Assembly (NCBI GenBank): GCA_025356235.1 | Contig: JANXUL010000199.1 | Span: forward strand, 1-33,898 | From: Bacteroidota bacterium | GTDB taxonomy: Bacteria > Bacteroidota > Bacteroidia > Chitinophagales > Chitinophagaceae | Reading direction: 5' to 3' | Length of the DNA: 33,898 nucleotides | Shown here: positions 32,496 through 33,898 of the stretch, in pieces | Position numbering within the stretch: position 1 is the stretch's first letter | How the letters are laid out: the number at the start of each line of letters is the position of its first letter | Notes under the pieces: generated by a model | Seen by the model: only the letters and a program-made list of their open reading frames with translations | The model's database searches: none | Told to the model about the DNA's origin: nothing | Program-made: the position numbers and the translations under genes

Positions 32496-33617
32496 TTATT
32501 CTTTCTCAAGCATTTGTAAACAAACCGGATTGGGCACTTCTATTTGCTGTAATGTTGGTTGTAATAAGCCTGTTTGCATATCTCTTTTAAATACCACGAT
32601 ATTATTTGTTTTCTGGTTCGCCACCAGTAAATACTTACCGCTGGGATCAATGATAAAATTGCGTGGTTGCTGCCCTGCTATGGGCTGGTAGCCAATAGTG
32701 GTAAGTTTACCTGTAGCCGCATCAATAGAAAAAATAGCAAGGTTATTTTCATCACCCCTGTTGGAGGCGTATAAGAATTTGCCATCGGGGGAAATATGGA
32801 TATCTGCACTCCCCGGCTGGCCTTTGAATGTATCGGGATGTGTGGCAATGGTTTGCAATGTTTTCAATACACCATTGTTATATGCAAATGTTTTTACGGT
32901 ACCACTCATTTCTTCTACCAGATAGGCGAATTTTTTATTGGGGTGGAAGGCAATATGCCGTGGGCCACTACCGGGTGCAGAAGCTGTAAACGGAACTGTT
33001 GCGGGCTTTAAAGGTTTTTTATTGGCTGCATTAAATTGATACACCATTACTTTATCCATACCCAGATCGGGCGCAAGAATGTATTGATGATCGGGGGAGA
33101 AAAAAGTTGCGTGTACATGCGCTTTCTCCTGTCTTTGTTTGTTGGCACTGCTGCCTTTATGCTGAATGAGTTGGGTATAAGGTTGCAGTGAGCCGTCTCC
33201 ATTAACCGGGAATGCAGCAAGGCTGCCGCCACTATAATTGCCAACAATTACCCAATGACCGCTTTGATCAGTTGTAACAAAGCAGGGATCATCACCGCCA
33301 CTCAATTGCTGACTGAGGAATGAGAGTTTGCCTTTGGTTTTATCAAATTCAAAAGTACTTACATGGCCGGGCAACTCTCTGCCTGTTTCATTTACTGCAT
33401 ACAGGTATTTGCCATTGGGGGATACCGATAAAAAAGATGGATTGGTACAGCTGTCTGTATTACTCACATAGCTTACTTCTCCGTTTTTTGAATTGAAACG
33501 GAATACATATATCCCTTTGCTTTTTGCGGTGGTATACGTACCTACAAACATATAATAGTTTTGAGCAGAGCCCAGTAAGGCACAAAAACTGATACAAATG
33601 GCAAGCAACAGGCGCAT
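32496..33617 (-). CDS. Lactonase-family beta-propeller protein (YbhE-type 6-phosphogluconolactonase-like)
   Basis: This exported seven-bladed beta-propeller belongs to the lactonase family (Pfam Lactonase). I place the start at ATG 33615-33617, which gives a signal peptide (MRLLLAICISFCALLGSAQ). A TTG at 33656 would add 13 residues before it. The mature part begins YYMFVGTYTTAKSKGIYVF. It contains blade repeats such as NPSFLSVSPNGKYLYAVNE, GSGPRHIAFHPNKKFAYLVE, and PRNFIIDPSGKYLLVANQ, which are typical of the YbhE group. YbhE itself is cytoplasmic 6-phosphogluconolactonase; the secreted forms of Bacteroidota have uncertain substrates. It is the first gene of the lactonase-MFS-trehalase set. 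Confidence 0.85.
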   Translation of the reverse strand: MRLLLAICISFCALLGSAQNYYMFVGTYTTAKSKGIYVFRFNSKNGEVSYVSNTDSCTNPSFLSVSPNGKYLYAVNETGRELPGHVSTFEFDKTKGKLSFLSQQLSGGDDPCFVTTDQSGHWVIVGNYSGGSLAAFPVNGDGSLQPYTQLIQHKGSSANKQRQEKAHVHATFFSPDHQYILAPDLGMDKVMVYQFNAANKKPLKPATVPFTASAPGSGPRHIAFHPNKKFAYLVEEMSGTVKTFAYNNGVLKTLQTIATHPDTFKGQPGSADIHISPDGKFLYASNRGDENNLAIFSIDAATGKLTTIGYQPIAGQQPRNFIIDPSGKYLLVANQKTNNIVVFKRDMQTGLLQPTLQQIEVPNPVCLQMLEKE

Positions 33618-33800
33618 AGAAGTTAGTTTAAAGGAGCTGTAAGATAAAGATTGCAAATGAGAAAAAGGAAAGAAAACAAAGCTTTTACGGTGTTTTAAGA
33701 AGGGATGGAGTTAGTCAGTAAAATGATGGGTAATCCAATACAAACTGGTTAATTTTAATCCGAAGCATGATAAATGTAAACCACCGTTATCCGTCACTAC

Positions 33801-33898
33801 ATGAAAATCATTACCTGGAACTGTAACATGGCTTTTCGTAAAAAGGCAGATTATATCCTGGCCCATCAACCGGATGTTTTAATTATACCTGAATGTGA
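33801..33898 (+). CDS. Endonuclease/exonuclease/phosphatase-family protein, 3'-truncated by window edge
   Basis: The window ends 98 bases into this gene. The 32 visible residues, MKIITWNCNMAFRKKADYIL followed by AHQPDVLIIPEC, match the start of the EEP superfamily (exonuclease III, DNase I-like). WNxN carries the first metal-site asparagine, and the PE at the end is the position of the conserved metal-binding glutamate. Its exact activity (DNA repair nuclease, phosphodiesterase or unknown) cannot be decided from this fragment. The 183-base gap to the divergent lactonase start shows no clear promoter motif. Confidence 0.75.
   Translation, partial: MKIITWNCNMAFRKKADYILAHQPDVLIIPEC

Noticed and set aside
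5153-33800. Bacteroidota -33 TTTG / -7 TANNTTTG promoters in several gaps (for example 5190-5212, 13290-13320, 29020-29050)
   Set aside because: Only partial matches with wrong spacing were found. I could not support any single site, so none is listed.

Overview
The window is a stretch of ordinary chromosome from a member of the Bacteroidota. The best guess is the Chitinophagaceae/Sphingobacteriales side of the phylum. The evidence is a SusC/SusD pair, parA-parB-DUF5683-dapB synteny, a DUF4954 protein, a short-chain-type L-threonine dehydrogenase, a UPF0173 hydrolase and several small outer-membrane beta-barrel proteins. The family-level placement is inference. I see no transposase, phage gene, CRISPR array, rRNA or tRNA.

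Layout. (1) 1-5152: the 3' end of a DeoR-type regulator, a SusC/SusD outer-membrane uptake pair, and a strong intrinsic terminator. (2) 5213-7436: L-threonine dehydrogenase facing an outer-membrane protein/Rrf2 regulator pair, with a bidirectional hairpin between them. (3) 7547-11604, all minus strand: UPF0173 hydrolase, ParA, ParB, DUF5683 and DapB. (4) 11888-13938: a membrane-anchored metallophosphoesterase and a small beta-barrel protein. (5) 14014-18191, minus: GlmS followed by DUF4954. (6) 18299-20888: GNAT acetyltransferase, MgtE and a small SET-domain protein. (7) 21007-25734, minus: a TetR-EmrA-EmrB-TolC efflux operon with a tandem palindromic operator. (8) 25853-29529: GH1 beta-glucosidase, a DUF5077/DUF3472-like protein fused to an FKBP domain, and a small membrane protein. 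(9) 29602-33617, minus: lactonase, sugar MFS transporter and trehalase. (10) 33801 to the end: the 5' end of an endonuclease/exonuclease/phosphatase-family gene.

The most unusual signal is not a gene. At least seven intergenic spots (10061, 13135, 13940, 16270, 20341/20385, 20894, 29536) hold arrays built on a strict 7-nt period. An eighth (32368) has the same design with a 9-nt period. Each locus has its own anchor word (GTGARTN, AATTNNN, TTGAATN, CGCNNAA and so on). All but one are self-complementary, so they can fold into long hairpins, and most begin within a few bases of a stop codon. The words mostly differ between loci, so homology-based repeat finders would miss the shared design. I regard this as the candidate undescribed element class of the window.

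How the genes work together. Carbohydrate handling dominates: SusCD uptake, beta-glucosidase, trehalase with a sugar porter, and GlmS feeding amino-sugar synthesis. Chromosome segregation (ParAB), lysine/peptidoglycan precursor synthesis (DapB), Mg2+ uptake and drug efflux supply the housekeeping background. No gap between genes exceeds about 300 bases.
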